Below are positions 44,958-53,027 of a DNA stretch of 64,000 nucleotides, in pieces (the first letter of the stretch is position 1; the number at the start of each line of letters is the position of its first letter). The stretch is from contig CAYWXM010000072.1 of assembly GCA_964462595.1 (NCBI GenBank), positions 1 through 64,000 on the forward strand. The letters run 5' to 3'. Below the pieces are notes generated by a model. It was not told the DNA's origin and searched no databases. It was given only the letters and a program-made list of their open reading frames with translations. The stretch comes from SURF-21 sp964462595 (GTDB lineage: Bacteria > Actinomycetota > Geothermincolia > Geothermincolales > RBG-13-55-18). The translations under genes and the position numbers were made by a program.

Positions 44958-45013
44958 ATCCCCGCAAGGGGATCTCTGGCCCAAAGCCGAGCCTGGTTCA
45001 AGACCTGAGCTCT
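44942..45013. terminator. Overlapping inverted repeats between convergent genes
   Basis: AGAGCTCAGATCTTGAA (44942-44958) and TTCAAGACCTGAGCTCT (44997-45013) are inverted copies with one mismatch in 17. Within the same segment, GGGCCAGAG and CTCTGGCCC bracket ATCCCC-GCAA-GGGGAT, a second hairpin using part of the same bases. The left arm covers the last codons and stop of the AI-2E-family gene. The element lies just before the end of the convergent acyl-CoA dehydrogenase gene, so it probably terminates both. Confidence 0.65.
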
Positions 45014-45031
45014 ACCCCGCTTTGTCGAATA

Positions 45032-46264
45032 CTATTCGTTGACGATGGCCTCGCCCGCCACCAGGGCAAGGTAATCGTTGGAGCCGTCCTCGATCATTCC
45101 CGCGCGGGCATCGCGGAACAGCTTCTCTATGGTCGATTCCTTCGACAGGCCGAAGCCCCCCATGAGCTGCACCGCCTCGTTGGCCACCTCGAACGCCGCC
45201 TGGGTGCAGAACACCTTGGAGGCGATGGAATAATGCGTGAAAGGCGGGTTGGTGTTGAAGTTGAAATCCATCACCGCCCGGGAGAAAGCCCTGCACGCCT
45301 CCACCTGCTTGAACATGTGGAAGAGCTTGAAGCGCACCAGCTGGTGCTCGATGAGCTTCTTCCCGCCCTGCACCCGCTCTTTGCAGTAGGCGAGAGCCTC
45401 CTCGTAGCAGGCCCGCGCCACGCCGGTGAAGAAAGCGCCCATGCTGGCGTTGGCGGTGGAAAGGGTTATATCCAGGATGGCCTCGTAGCTCTCCTCGTCC
45501 ACGATCATGTATTCCCTGGGAACCCTCACGTTGTCGAAATAGATCTCCCCCTGGTTGAGGGCGCGCTGACCCAACTTGTTCCATGGCTTGCCGCGTGAAA
45601 CGCCCGGCAGGTCCATAGGCACTATGCAGATGCCGCCGCCGGCCATGCCCATCTCCGGTTCGATGGTCAGATAGGCGCAAGCATGGGTGGCGATGGTGCC
45701 GCATGATACCCATGCCGCCTTGGTGCCGCTGATGACGTAGTCGTCGCCGTCCAGGGTGGCCCGGCAGGCGGTCTTGGCGATATCCGGTTCCGAAAACTGT
45801 TCCGTGTAGGGGCCCAGGGTGTCGGACCCGTGGTCGGGCTCCGTTATGGCCCAGCATCCTATGATGCTCGCCTCCTCGTCCTCGCAATAGGGGATGATGA
45901 TGTTCTCGCTGAGGAACTCCGTGGGCACCATGCTGGCGATGAAGGCCGGAAAACATGCCACTCCGAAGGCGATCATGAAATCCACGCTCCCCCAGGCTAT
46001 CTCCTCGAAGAGCATGTGCACCTCGAGGGGTGAGAAACCGCCGCCTCCATAGATCTCCGGCAGCAGTATCTTGTGCATGCCGATCTTGTAGCCCTTCTTA
46101 AGGACATCCCAGAATATTGATTCCCTCGCGATGACTTCCTCGGGGTCCAGCTTGTCCAGGTCCAGGCTGGCGGGGCGCAGGACTTCCGCGGCGAAAGTAT
46201 GCACCATGTCGCGGTTCATCTTCTGCACCTTGGTGATGCTGCTGTTCAGGTCCATGTAGCTCAA
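45032..46264 (-). CDS. Acyl-CoA dehydrogenase (divergent)
   Basis: A 410-aa acyl-CoA dehydrogenase homologue. CWAITEPDHGSDTLG is the FAD-contact strand, TKAAWVSCGTIATHACAYL follows, and NEAVQLMGGFGLSKESTIEKLFRDAR replaces the usual GGYGY segment. The catalytic loop reads MIEDGSNDYL, retaining Glu in the usual place. The N-terminal domain is longer than average. The start is taken as TTG at 46264, which has AAGGGGG at 6 bases. An in-frame ATG lies three codons downstream. It follows the acyl-CoA ligase gene on the same strand, separated by a 127-bp inverted-repeat element carrying an operator-like palindrome, so it may have its own promoter. Confidence 0.9.
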   Translation of the reverse strand: MSYMDLNSSITKVQKMNRDMVHTFAAEVLRPASLDLDKLDPEEVIARESIFWDVLKKGYKIGMHKILLPEIYGGGGFSPLEVHMLFEEIAWGSVDFMIAFGVACFPAFIASMVPTEFLSENIIIPYCEDEEASIIGCWAITEPDHGSDTLGPYTEQFSEPDIAKTACRATLDGDDYVISGTKAAWVSCGTIATHACAYLTIEPEMGMAGGGICIVPMDLPGVSRGKPWNKLGQRALNQGEIYFDNVRVPREYMIVDEESYEAILDITLSTANASMGAFFTGVARACYEEALAYCKERVQGGKKLIEHQLVRFKLFHMFKQVEACRAFSRAVMDFNFNTNPPFTHYSIASKVFCTQAAFEVANEAVQLMGGFGLSKESTIEKLFRDARAGMIEDGSNDYLALVAGEAIVNE

Positions 46265-46283
46265 CTTTTACCCCCTTGTTAGC

Positions 46284-46410
46284 GGGGTCAGGTCTTGTTT
46301 TTCCATATTTCTGTTCGTGCTGCTGTCCACGAAAAGGCTGCTTGTATGATCGCTATTTAACATTTATTGTCATTACATACCCTGGTATGCAAAAAACAAG
46401 ACCTGACCCC
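46284..46410. repeat. 127-bp inverted-repeat element (MITE/REP-like)
   Basis: GGGGTCAGGTCTTGTTTTT (46284-46302) and its exact reverse complement (46392-46410) bound an AT-rich 89-bp interior. The interior is far lower in GC than the surrounding DNA. The terminal sequence resembles short palindromes that I recall being spread by REP-associated tyrosine transposases, but no such gene is in the window. The interior contains the single palindrome ATACCCTGGTAT. Confidence 0.8.
46377..46388. promoter_or_regulatory. Operator-like palindrome ATACCCTGGTAT (single copy)
   Basis: It matches the ATACCnnGGTAT unit found in tandem at 49949, 52042 and 58982. Its arms extend to CATACC/GGTATG. It lies 113 bp upstream of the acyl-CoA dehydrogenase start at 46264, inside the inverted-repeat element. 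A site for the local TetR regulator is inferred. Confidence 0.5.
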
Positions 46411-46424
46411 CTTTACTTTTACGG

Positions 46425-48038
46425 TTATTTATAGTCCTCGAGTTTGAACACGTTGTCCGCGCCTTCCGAGAACTGGTCCTTGAGCACGCGGTCGAGGTAT
46501 TTCTCCGAGGCGCTCTTGGGGATCTCCTCCACCACCTGGACGTACGAGGGAACGGAGTTCGGCTCCAGTCCCTCCCTTGCCGTCTTGAAGACGGACGCCG
46601 GGTCGATAGCCCTGCCCTCGAAGGGCGCCACCGCCGCCACCAGGTCGCTCTCCCCGGGGGCACCGGAAGCTGCGGGCACGCCGTAGACGCACGCCTCGGA
46701 GACGTCGGGATGCTCGCCGATGACCTTCTCCACGTATGAGGGGATTATGAAGTCCCCCGCCCGCCTCAGGCCCCCGCCCGCCTTGCGATAGTCGAAGAAG
46801 AACCATCCCTCCTCGTCCTTGTGCACTATATCGCCGGTGCGCAGCCAGCCACCGCGCGTCTTGGCCTCCGAGTCCTTCTCCCTACCGTAGTACTCCACCT
46901 CCGGCTTGACGTTCGCGGCGCGCATGAGCAGCTCGCCGCTTACCCCGGCCGGCACCTCGTTGTCGTCTTCGTCCACCACGACGGCCTCCATCAGCCCCTC
47001 CAGGGGCTTGCCGAACGAGCCTATTGGCCCCTCGCCGATGGGCTTGTAGGCGAAGCCGCCCTCAATCGCGCCGTACCACTCCAGGATCTTCACGTCGAAC
47101 CTCTTCTCGAAGGCTTCCCAGATGGGCGCGGGGGTGCCGGCGCTGATGACCACCTCCACCGGGTTGTCTGCGTCGTCGGGCTTCGGCGGCTCGTTATAGA
47201 TGCCCGCCATCATCCCGCCCAGCAGCGAAAAGGTGGTGCAACCGTACTTGCGGCATACGTCCCAGATGCGGCTCTTGGTGAAGCGCTGGCTTATGACCCC
47301 CAGTATGCCCATGGCCAGTGCGGGCAGGAGGCTGATCGCCAGGGCATTGCCGTGAGTGAGGGACAGGCCGGTATAGATGACCGTCTCCGGCGTGTACTTC
47401 CAGATCAGTGTGGGGGCCAGCTGTGCGAACATCGCGGTGCGGGTGGACTTGATCACCACACCCTTGGGATTGCCGGTGACCCCCGAGGTGTAGATGATGG
47501 CCATGGGCAGGTTGGGGTCGTCCACCCTGCCCTCCAGCTCGAAGACGTCGGGCCCGGCCAGGATCTCGTTGATGGTGGGGTACTTACCCGCCAGGGAAGG
47601 GTCGGCGTCCGGCTTGAGGTTGAGCCATATCCTCTCGATGCCCTTGATATCCCTGGCGACGGCCTCCACCTCCGGCAGCAGGTCCGCGGTGGTGATCACC
47701 GCCCTTGCCTTGCAGTCCTGCAGCATGTACCCCAGCTTCTCCCCCTTCGTCCGCGGGTCTATGGGCACGGTGATGGTGCCCAGCAGGGTGGAGGCGCTCA
47801 TGCTATACACCGTCTCGGGATGGTTTCGCATCAAGGTCGCGACCGCGTCTCCCTGGCTGAGGCCGAGGTCCTTATAGGCTCTGGCTATCTTGAAGGTGCT
47901 GGCTGTTATATCCCTGTACGTGAGCTGCTCGTCCGGATAAAGCCCGCCGTTTTCGAATATCAACCCCACCTTGTCCGGGTTCTCCTCCAGCCTCATCTCA
48001 AGCATGTTGGACATCAGGGCCGGGTTCTTCTCGCCCAT
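46425..48038 (-). CDS. AMP-forming acyl-CoA ligase (paralogue 1)
   Basis: An ANL enzyme activating an unknown carboxylate. The P-loop is IIYTSGVTGNPKGVVIKS, unusual in having SGVTG instead of SGTTG. LEWYGAIEGGFAYKPIGEG replaces the typical GxTE motif, LRTGDIVHKDEEGWFFFDYR is A7/A8, and SASEKYLDRVL carries the adenylating Lys. The ATG at 48038 has AAAGGGGG at 6 bases (537 aa). The upstream frame to 48092 is spurious. It shares most motifs word for word with the ligase at 53028-54734. It is the last gene of the SCP2-DUF2148-DUF2148-ligase operon. Confidence 0.93.
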   Translation of the reverse strand: MGEKNPALMSNMLEMRLEENPDKVGLIFENGGLYPDEQLTYRDITASTFKIARAYKDLGLSQGDAVATLMRNHPETVYSMSASTLLGTITVPIDPRTKGEKLGYMLQDCKARAVITTADLLPEVEAVARDIKGIERIWLNLKPDADPSLAGKYPTINEILAGPDVFELEGRVDDPNLPMAIIYTSGVTGNPKGVVIKSTRTAMFAQLAPTLIWKYTPETVIYTGLSLTHGNALAISLLPALAMGILGVISQRFTKSRIWDVCRKYGCTTFSLLGGMMAGIYNEPPKPDDADNPVEVVISAGTPAPIWEAFEKRFDVKILEWYGAIEGGFAYKPIGEGPIGSFGKPLEGLMEAVVVDEDDNEVPAGVSGELLMRAANVKPEVEYYGREKDSEAKTRGGWLRTGDIVHKDEEGWFFFDYRKAGGGLRRAGDFIIPSYVEKVIGEHPDVSEACVYGVPAASGAPGESDLVAAVAPFEGRAIDPASVFKTAREGLEPNSVPSYVQVVEEIPKSASEKYLDRVLKDQFSEGADNVFKLEDYK

Positions 48039-48078
48039 GATCATCCCCCTTTCATCACTCGATCCCGCCAGCCGTCTC

Positions 48079-48720
48079 CTATTCCACCGCACCCATGAAG
48101 CGGCGGGTGAAAGAGGGGAACTCGCGTGCGAAATGCTCTTCCCATTCCTCCTGCGTGTAGTACTTATGCCGGTCGAAGAAGGGGTTCTTCGCCTGATAGC
48201 TGACGCCTACGCCCACCGCGAAGTCCACGTCCTCGATGAACTCGCAGGCCTGAGCGGAAACCCCCACAGTGATAAAGACGCGGCAGTGCAAGCCCATGTA
48301 GTGGGCCACCGAGGCTGCTGCGTTGGCGGCCATGTGCACGTCGTAGACCACGAAATGGCAGCAGGGGCCGTTCATAAACGACTCCACCTCCTCGGCCTTG
48401 TTCAGCTCCTCGCAGGTGCGGAAGCCACACGCGCCGCAGTCGAAGTTATACACCGATTTCCTCTTTGCCCCGATGAGCAGGGCACGGGTGTCACCCGCGG
48501 CCAGGTCCGGGTAGCTGCGGCCGTCGCGGTTGAAGAGGGGGGAGACCTCGGCCACGCCCTCGCAATACCCCGACAGCTCCAAGAACTCCTCCGGGCCTAT
48601 GGCCGTCATCCTGATATTGGGATGCCCGAACTTGAGCGCGGTGTTGGCGGCTACCGCCATGAGCTCCACCGCGCGGTCCAGGCCGCCTTTGAGTAATTCA
48701 TCCCTGCCGATTATCGCCAT
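48079..48720 (-). CDS. DUF2148 ferredoxin-like domain protein (second of pair)
   Basis: A 213-aa protein matching DUF2148. The Fe-S-like cysteine motif is FDCGACGFRTCEELNKAE (C-x2-C-x4-C), and a second cysteine patch is FMNGPCCHFVVYDVHMA. VGVSAQACEFIEDVDFAVGVG is a later conserved block. DUF2148 proteins are uncharacterised. They occur in anaerobes and are presumed to bind a metal centre. The ATG at 48720 has AAGGGGG at 8 bases. It begins 15 bp after the first DUF2148 gene and 40 bp before the ligase gene, all on the minus strand. Confidence 0.85.
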   Translation of the reverse strand: MAIIGRDELLKGGLDRAVELMAVAANTALKFGHPNIRMTAIGPEEFLELSGYCEGVAEVSPLFNRDGRSYPDLAAGDTRALLIGAKRKSVYNFDCGACGFRTCEELNKAEEVESFMNGPCCHFVVYDVHMAANAAASVAHYMGLHCRVFITVGVSAQACEFIEDVDFAVGVGVSYQAKNPFFDRHKYYTQEEWEEHFAREFPSFTRRFMGAVE

Positions 48721-48735
48721 GCTCCTCACCCCCTT

Positions 48736-49407
48736 CTAACAGTAGATGGACCGGAAGGTCGGAAAGAGCCGGTTGATCAGGCGGTCCTGCAGGGTCTCGT
48801 TGTTGAACTCCGCCCATTTCCTGGGCAGGTCCGCATAGGGGCTCTTCTCCGTCACCGAGGCCAGGAAACCCAGGGCTATGCCGCACCTGTAGGGCAACAG
48901 GCCCATGCGCAGCGCGGCCGCTCCCGCGGACATCTTGATTGCATGGTCGATGCCCAGCTGGCGCGCCAGGGTCACGGCGCCATTCAGGGCGTAGGCCATG
49001 TTCATTGACCGCAGCAGGCAGAAGGGGCCCCGGAAAGCCACCGAGGGCTCGTCCGGCAGGCGCTCCGCTTCCCGCCACATGTCGCAGAGCATGTGGCCGC
49101 AGAGGTTGCAGTTGGAGTCCATGGGGTCGTGCCCGGAACGGCGGTCGGCGATGATCATAACCACGTCGGAGTCATGCACCTGCACCGCGTCGGAGTGGAA
49201 AAAATCCCAGCGGGGATTGTCGTCCGCCATCTTGTCCACGGTGATGGCCAGATCCTCGATAGCATCCTTTTCGTCCAGCACCTGTATGCTTATCTCGTCC
49301 ACCCCGCCCACCCGTGGCGAGGTGGTGGCCGATGCGAGAAGCAGTTTTGCCGCCAGCTTTACGCTCTCGAGCCTCCTCTCCTCGTACTCCCTCAACTTCC
49401 TTTCCAT
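48736..49407 (-). CDS. DUF2148 ferredoxin-like domain protein (first of pair)
   Basis: A divergent relative of the next gene: DSNCNLCGHMLCDMWREAER carries the C-x2-C-x4-C motif. VKLAAKLLLASATTSPRVGGVDEISIQVLD is the family's N-terminal block, and VVMIIADRRSGHD precedes the cysteines. The ATG at 49407 follows GAGGAGG at 9 bases (223 aa). The tandem arrangement suggests the two products form a heteromer, which is an inference. It lies between the SCP2 gene and its paralogue. Confidence 0.85.
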   Translation of the reverse strand: MERKLREYEERRLESVKLAAKLLLASATTSPRVGGVDEISIQVLDEKDAIEDLAITVDKMADDNPRWDFFHSDAVQVHDSDVVMIIADRRSGHDPMDSNCNLCGHMLCDMWREAERLPDEPSVAFRGPFCLLRSMNMAYALNGAVTLARQLGIDHAIKMSAGAAALRMGLLPYRCGIALGFLASVTEKSPYADLPRKWAEFNNETLQDRLINRLFPTFRSIYC

Positions 49408-49489
49408 GACGTAACGCCTCCTCACATAGGGGAAAAGTACAACGCCGGTCAAGAGTCCCTGCTACCCGCCTGCATCCCGCAAGCGTCCG

Positions 49490-49891
49490 CTACAGCGGGA
49501 GGCCGTACTCCTCGCAGATAGACGGATATGCTTCGTAGGCCGGCTTGAGCAACGGGAGCATGCCCAGGATCTTGGCCATGGGCCCCTTGGCCTTTACCTT
49601 GCGCTTGGCCAGGGCCACGGGCAACTTGAGGTTCTGCAGCCAGAAGTTATGGCAGTCGTCTCCGGCCAGCCACATGACCACAGTCCCCTCGGCGTCGGTT
49701 TCGCCCAGGGCCAGCGAGGGTTTGTCGGCACCGTGCAGCAACCAGATCTCGCCATCGGGGTCGTTGATGACGAATTGCACGTTGATGTTCTCGTCGTTGA
49801 ACTTCTTGCTGACCTCCTCGTTCTCGAGCAGCCTGGTGAACAGCTTGCCCAGGACCTCGTACATGAAGTCAGTGTCCTTGAAAATCGGCAT
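49490..49891 (-). CDS. SCP2 sterol-binding-domain protein
   Basis: A 133-aa single-domain SCP2-like protein that should bind a hydrophobic ligand such as a sterol, fatty acid or acyl-CoA. The signature is VQFVINDPDGEIWLLHGADK, then GTVVMWLAGDDCHNFWLQNL and ALAKRKVKAKGPMAKILGML. The start MPIFKDTDF at 49891 is preceded by AAAGGGG. The longer frame is spurious and runs across the operator. It is the first gene of the operon through the DUF2148 pair and ligase, with the tandem palindrome 58-82 bp upstream. Confidence 0.9.
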   Translation of the reverse strand: MPIFKDTDFMYEVLGKLFTRLLENEEVSKKFNDENINVQFVINDPDGEIWLLHGADKPSLALGETDAEGTVVMWLAGDDCHNFWLQNLKLPVALAKRKVKAKGPMAKILGMLPLLKPAYEAYPSICEEYGLPL

Positions 49892-50198
49892 GGCACGCAC
49901 CCCTTTCAGAATCAAGCCGACTAGCCGAACGGTTCCCGTTTGCCTCGCATACCCAAGTAGGATACCATAGTATCTAATCGCTGAACGCCGGTCAAGCACG
50001 CGGTAATCCTGCCTTCTCGCAAGGGCGGAAAAACGCCCGCGGGCCTCGCCGGCAGGGCATCGGGCGCCATCGCTTTCCGCTCCTGCCTGGTCCCGGTGGC
50101 TCTCCTCGCAGCTGATCCGCGCCGCATCGTTCGATAAGGCTGCCCGTCGGCAACGGGATGATATCGCGGCACAAGGGTGGATACCAGTTAAGGAGGAT
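49892..50198. other. Divergent regulatory region between SCP2 and ADC-like genes
   Basis: About 307 bp without a gene. It contains the tandem ATACC palindrome at 49949-49973 near the SCP2 side and the AAGGAGG of the acetoacetate-decarboxylase-like gene at its right end. The central 150 bp show no motif that I recognise. Confidence 0.6.
49949..49973. promoter_or_regulatory. Tandem operator upstream of SCP2 operon
   Basis: ATACCCAAGTAG and ATACCATAGTAT are adjacent with one base between (13-bp period), and the second is a near-perfect palindrome. Together with flanking bases this site matches the one next to the TetR gene in 25 of 26 positions. It lies 58-82 bp upstream of the SCP2 start, where a bound repressor would cover the promoter. 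Confidence 0.72.
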
Positions 50199-51131
50199 AT
50201 GATGGAAAGAAGGAGAAACTTCGACAGGATGCCCACTTTCGCCGAGATGAAGGCGCTGGAGGAGGAGTGGGGAAAGGATTTCTTCGCCGGCATCAATCAA
50301 TTCGCCTATCATGACGAGGACGGATACGAGTGCAAATGGCCGATATTTTACCGCGAGCAACGCGGATTCCTGGGCATCTTCCCGGCGAAATACCGTGCCT
50401 TGAAGTCTTTGCTGCCGCGCGATCCCTCCCTCCGGCCCGTGCAGGTGCTGCCCGGCGTTTCCCTGCTCTATATCACGGCCATCGAAAGCGCGGATACCGA
50501 CATCGAGCCCTATAACTCCATCCTCATCGTCACCCCGATAAGAAACCCGGAGCACATAGGGCTCCTGTCCCCGTTAAAGGTGATGCCCGGCTACGAGATC
50601 TTCCGCCAGGCGGTATTGAGGGGAGTGCAGTACTGGTACGTATGGCGCATCCCCGACGATTCCTATATCTCCTACAAGGTCGGCTACGAGGCCTTCGGCA
50701 TGCCCAAGTTCGCCGCCGACCTCTCCTGGGAGGAGGACGGCAAACGTATAACCTACGCGGCGATGGACCGCGGCGAGGAGATCCTCACCCTGCAAGCCGA
50801 GAAAATAAAGACCTACGAGTTGAGCAGGGGTTACACGCTGCACGCCCAGGCCTGTTTTTACCGCGACCGCCAGTTGATGACCGAGTACGCCAGGGTCCTG
50901 TTCAAACGGTTCGGGTTCTCGCCGGGAGGCGAGAAGCTGAAAATCAGGCTCGGCCAGCAGCACCCGCTGGCCCTGGAACTGAGACAGGCACTCCTCAGCC
51001 TTAGCCCGCTGGCATGGGTCTATTTCCCGCAGGACTACATGATCATATACGAGCCCGGGAGATGGTCCCTGGACGTGTTGGGGCTTTTTCACGGCAGGAT
51101 GGGCGGGCGATCCTCAAGCGGACCCGGATAA
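50199..51131 (+). CDS. Acetoacetate decarboxylase-like protein
   Basis: A 310-aa protein of the ADC-like superfamily. Blocks include WPIFYREQRGFLGIFPAK, VLPGVSLLYITAIE and VGYEAFGMPKFAADLSWEED, the last being the counterpart of the conserved G-R-E-x-x-G-x-P-K segment of ADC. EKLKIRLGQQHPLALELRQA and the terminal strands complete the barrel. Whether the Schiff-base Lys is kept I cannot tell by eye, so the reaction (decarboxylation, aldol or dehydration) is open. AAGGAGG is 2 bases before the ATG at 50199 and 5 before the next ATG (50202), which may be the true start. Divergent from the SCP2 operon. Confidence 0.82.
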   Translation: MMERRRNFDRMPTFAEMKALEEEWGKDFFAGINQFAYHDEDGYECKWPIFYREQRGFLGIFPAKYRALKSLLPRDPSLRPVQVLPGVSLLYITAIESADTDIEPYNSILIVTPIRNPEHIGLLSPLKVMPGYEIFRQAVLRGVQYWYVWRIPDDSYISYKVGYEAFGMPKFAADLSWEEDGKRITYAAMDRGEEILTLQAEKIKTYELSRGYTLHAQACFYRDRQLMTEYARVLFKRFGFSPGGEKLKIRLGQQHPLALELRQALLSLSPLAWVYFPQDYMIIYEPGRWSLDVLGLFHGRMGGRSSSGPG

Positions 51132-51143
51132 AACGCGCCGGCT

Positions 51144-51995
51144 CTAGACCATGCCCTTCTCCGCCAGCCAGGTAAACACGGGCTCCGCCATCTCGTGGCG
51201 GTAGAGGAAGGAAAGAATCGAGAAGTACAGGCTTGGCCACAGCCTCTTGTTCGCCCACAGCACTTTGGCCGAAAGCTGGGGAAACACGTATAACCTGTTT
51301 CTGTCCACCGCCTTTAACACCTTCTCCGCGATCTCTCCCGCGCCCATCCTTGAGTGCTCGAAGGCAGAACCGGCTATATCCTTTATTGCCGTACCGGCGG
51401 TGACGGTCATGGTGGAAAGCAGGTTGGTGTTGACAAAAGTGGGGCATACCACGGTGACCCCTATCCCGTAACGTGACAGCTCCGACCTCATGGTCTCGGA
51501 GATGGCTATGACGGCCGCCTTGGATGCGTTATAGGGTGCGGTTTCGGGCGTGGATATCACGCCTCCGGCGGATGCCGTGTTCACGATATGCCCGAAGCCC
51601 TGCTCCTTCATCCCGGGGACGAAGGCATGGCATCCGTTTATCACTCCCCACAGGTTGACGTCGATTATCCTTCTCCAATCCTCGATAGGTGTTTCCCCTA
51701 CGGCACCCGCTCCGAATACCCCCGCGTTGTTCACCAGCACCCCCACCTCGCCCCAGGTATCGAAGAAATGGCCCGCCATCGCCTGGACTTCCCCCAGGCT
51801 CCTCACGTCGCAGCGGTAGAACTCTCCTTGTCCGCCATATCTATCGATCTCGGCAAGCGTGCTTTCCGCCTCCGCCGTCCCGGTATCCGCTATCCCCAAT
51901 CTCCATCCCCTGCGAGCCCAGGCGAGAGCGTATGACCTTCCGATCCCGGAAGCCCCTCCGGTGATGACCGCCGATCTCGCGAGCTCAACACCCAT
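51144..51995 (-). CDS. Short-chain dehydrogenase/reductase (SDR)
   Basis: A classical SDR. The cofactor motif is AVITGGASGIGRSYALAW, NNAGVFGAGAVG follows, and the catalytic triad is the Ser of IVNTASAGG with YNASK. DTG after the second strand (LGIADTGTAEAES) suggests NAD(H) preference. The length is 283 aa from the ATG at 51995, which has GGAGG at 6 bases. The longer frame to 52061 runs through the operator. The C-terminal tail is hydrophobic (LYFSILSFLYRHEM), hinting at membrane association. It is divergent from the TetR gene, with the tandem palindrome between. Confidence 0.93.
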   Translation of the reverse strand: MGVELARSAVITGGASGIGRSYALAWARRGWRLGIADTGTAEAESTLAEIDRYGGQGEFYRCDVRSLGEVQAMAGHFFDTWGEVGVLVNNAGVFGAGAVGETPIEDWRRIIDVNLWGVINGCHAFVPGMKEQGFGHIVNTASAGGVISTPETAPYNASKAAVIAISETMRSELSRYGIGVTVVCPTFVNTNLLSTMTVTAGTAIKDIAGSAFEHSRMGAGEIAEKVLKAVDRNRLYVFPQLSAKVLWANKRLWPSLYFSILSFLYRHEMAEPVFTWLAEKGMV

Positions 51996-52041
51996 TTCCA
52001 TCCTCCAGATAAACCAGGCCGCAACGCCCTTCCTATATTGC

Positions 52042-52066
52042 ATACCCGAGTAGGATACCATAGTAT
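52042..52066. promoter_or_regulatory. Tandem operator between SDR and TetR genes
   Basis: ATACCCGAGTAG and ATACCATAGTAT with one base between, the same 13-bp tandem arrangement as at 49949. It is 47-71 bp upstream of the SDR start and about 117-141 bp upstream of the TetR start. Location in a divergent SDR/TetR space is typical of an autoregulated local TetR operator. Confidence 0.75.
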
Positions 52067-52182
52067 TTATCTAGCATGGCGGTATCTGAAAAAGCCCCGG
52101 TCCCTCCATAAGGTCAAAGCCTGTGCGCGGCGGCGAAGACGGGGAAACCGCTTATGGGACGCAGACTCGACCGGAGATAAGA

Positions 52183-52794
52183 ATGGCAAAAAAAAGGGTA
52201 ACGCCCAGGATAGAAAAGGGCATGCAGACACGGCAGGCGATATTCGACACCGCCATTTCTCTCTTCGCCAAGCGCGGTTACGACAAGGTGACCATAGACG
52301 ACATCTGCGAGAAGGTCGGGGTGACCAAGGGAGCCTTCTACAACCATTTCAAGTCCAAGGACCAGATCATCCTGGAAGAGTTCAAACAGATGGACGAGCA
52401 TTACATCAAGGTCGCGCAGGATATCTCCGGCCTGGAGAGCAGCGTGGAGAGACTGCGCATCTTCAACCGCGAGGCGATAAAACTCATGTCCGACCTCGGG
52501 GTGACCATGATGAAAGTCGTCTATCATTCCCAGATCGCGCCGAACATGCGCAGGCCTTACCTCGCGGACGGAAGGCGTTTCCTGTACAAGATCACCAACG
52601 ACCTGATAAGGGAAGGCCAGGAGAGGGGGGAGATACGCGACGACCTCGCCTGCGAGGAGCTGGCCATCATGCTCATCAACTGCTTCCGGGGCCAGATCTA
52701 CCACTGGTGCATGGCGAACGGCACCTTCGACCTCGTCGCCACCTGCGAGAAACTCTCCGATCTCCTGTTTGAAAGCCTCACGCCCTCGCGCTGA
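52183..52794 (+). CDS. TetR-family transcriptional regulator
   Basis: A 203-aa TetR repressor. Residues about 12-58 form the helix-turn-helix domain: RQAIFDTAISLFAKRGYDKV, TIDDICEKVGVTKGAFYNHF, KSKDQIILEEF. The C-terminal ligand domain is helical and includes MKVVYHSQIAPNMRRPYLAD and LINCFRGQIYHWCMANGTFD. I use the ATG at 52183 with GGAGA at about 5 bases. The GTG at 52123 adds a basic tail. Given the acyl-CoA neighbours, the ligand may be an acyl-CoA or free acid, as in FadR- and KstR-type TetR proteins. The operators at 46377, 49949, 52042 and 58982 are its inferred targets. Confidence 0.94.
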   Translation: MAKKRVTPRIEKGMQTRQAIFDTAISLFAKRGYDKVTIDDICEKVGVTKGAFYNHFKSKDQIILEEFKQMDEHYIKVAQDISGLESSVERLRIFNREAIKLMSDLGVTMMKVVYHSQIAPNMRRPYLADGRRFLYKITNDLIREGQERGEIRDDLACEELAIMLINCFRGQIYHWCMANGTFDLVATCEKLSDLLFESLTPSR

Positions 52795-52881
52795 CCCGAG
52801 GTTGTCTTTACGGGAAAGGGTCTCGTCGAGTGGGAACTGGCAGAGGACGGCGACCTCAGGGTCGAGGTGGGTCCTGCTTAA
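52795..52881 (+). pseudogene. Possible coding remnant directly after the TetR stop
   Basis: The 28 codons after the TetR TGA stay open in the same frame and read PEVVFTGKGLVEWELAEDGD followed by LRVEVGPA and TAA. The composition looks like a real beta-hairpin rather than noise. It may be the tail of a decayed gene. Readthrough of the TGA is less likely, since the TetR protein already has a normal length. Confidence 0.25.
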
Positions 52882-53027
52882 ACCCGCAGCACCTCCTTCG
52901 TTCCGGCTGACAACCGGTGCATCAGCATTATCTGTTCATGATCCGTCGCGGTGAACCCTGTATGCCTGAAGAGCCCACTTGACCCCGCAGCTCGAGAGAC
53001 TTCCACGCCTGCAATCCCGGGCCTGCC

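Noticed and set aside
50180..50195. ATACCAGTTA near the ADC-like start as another TetR operator.
   Set aside because: Only the left half-site matches. There is no right arm and no tandem partner.
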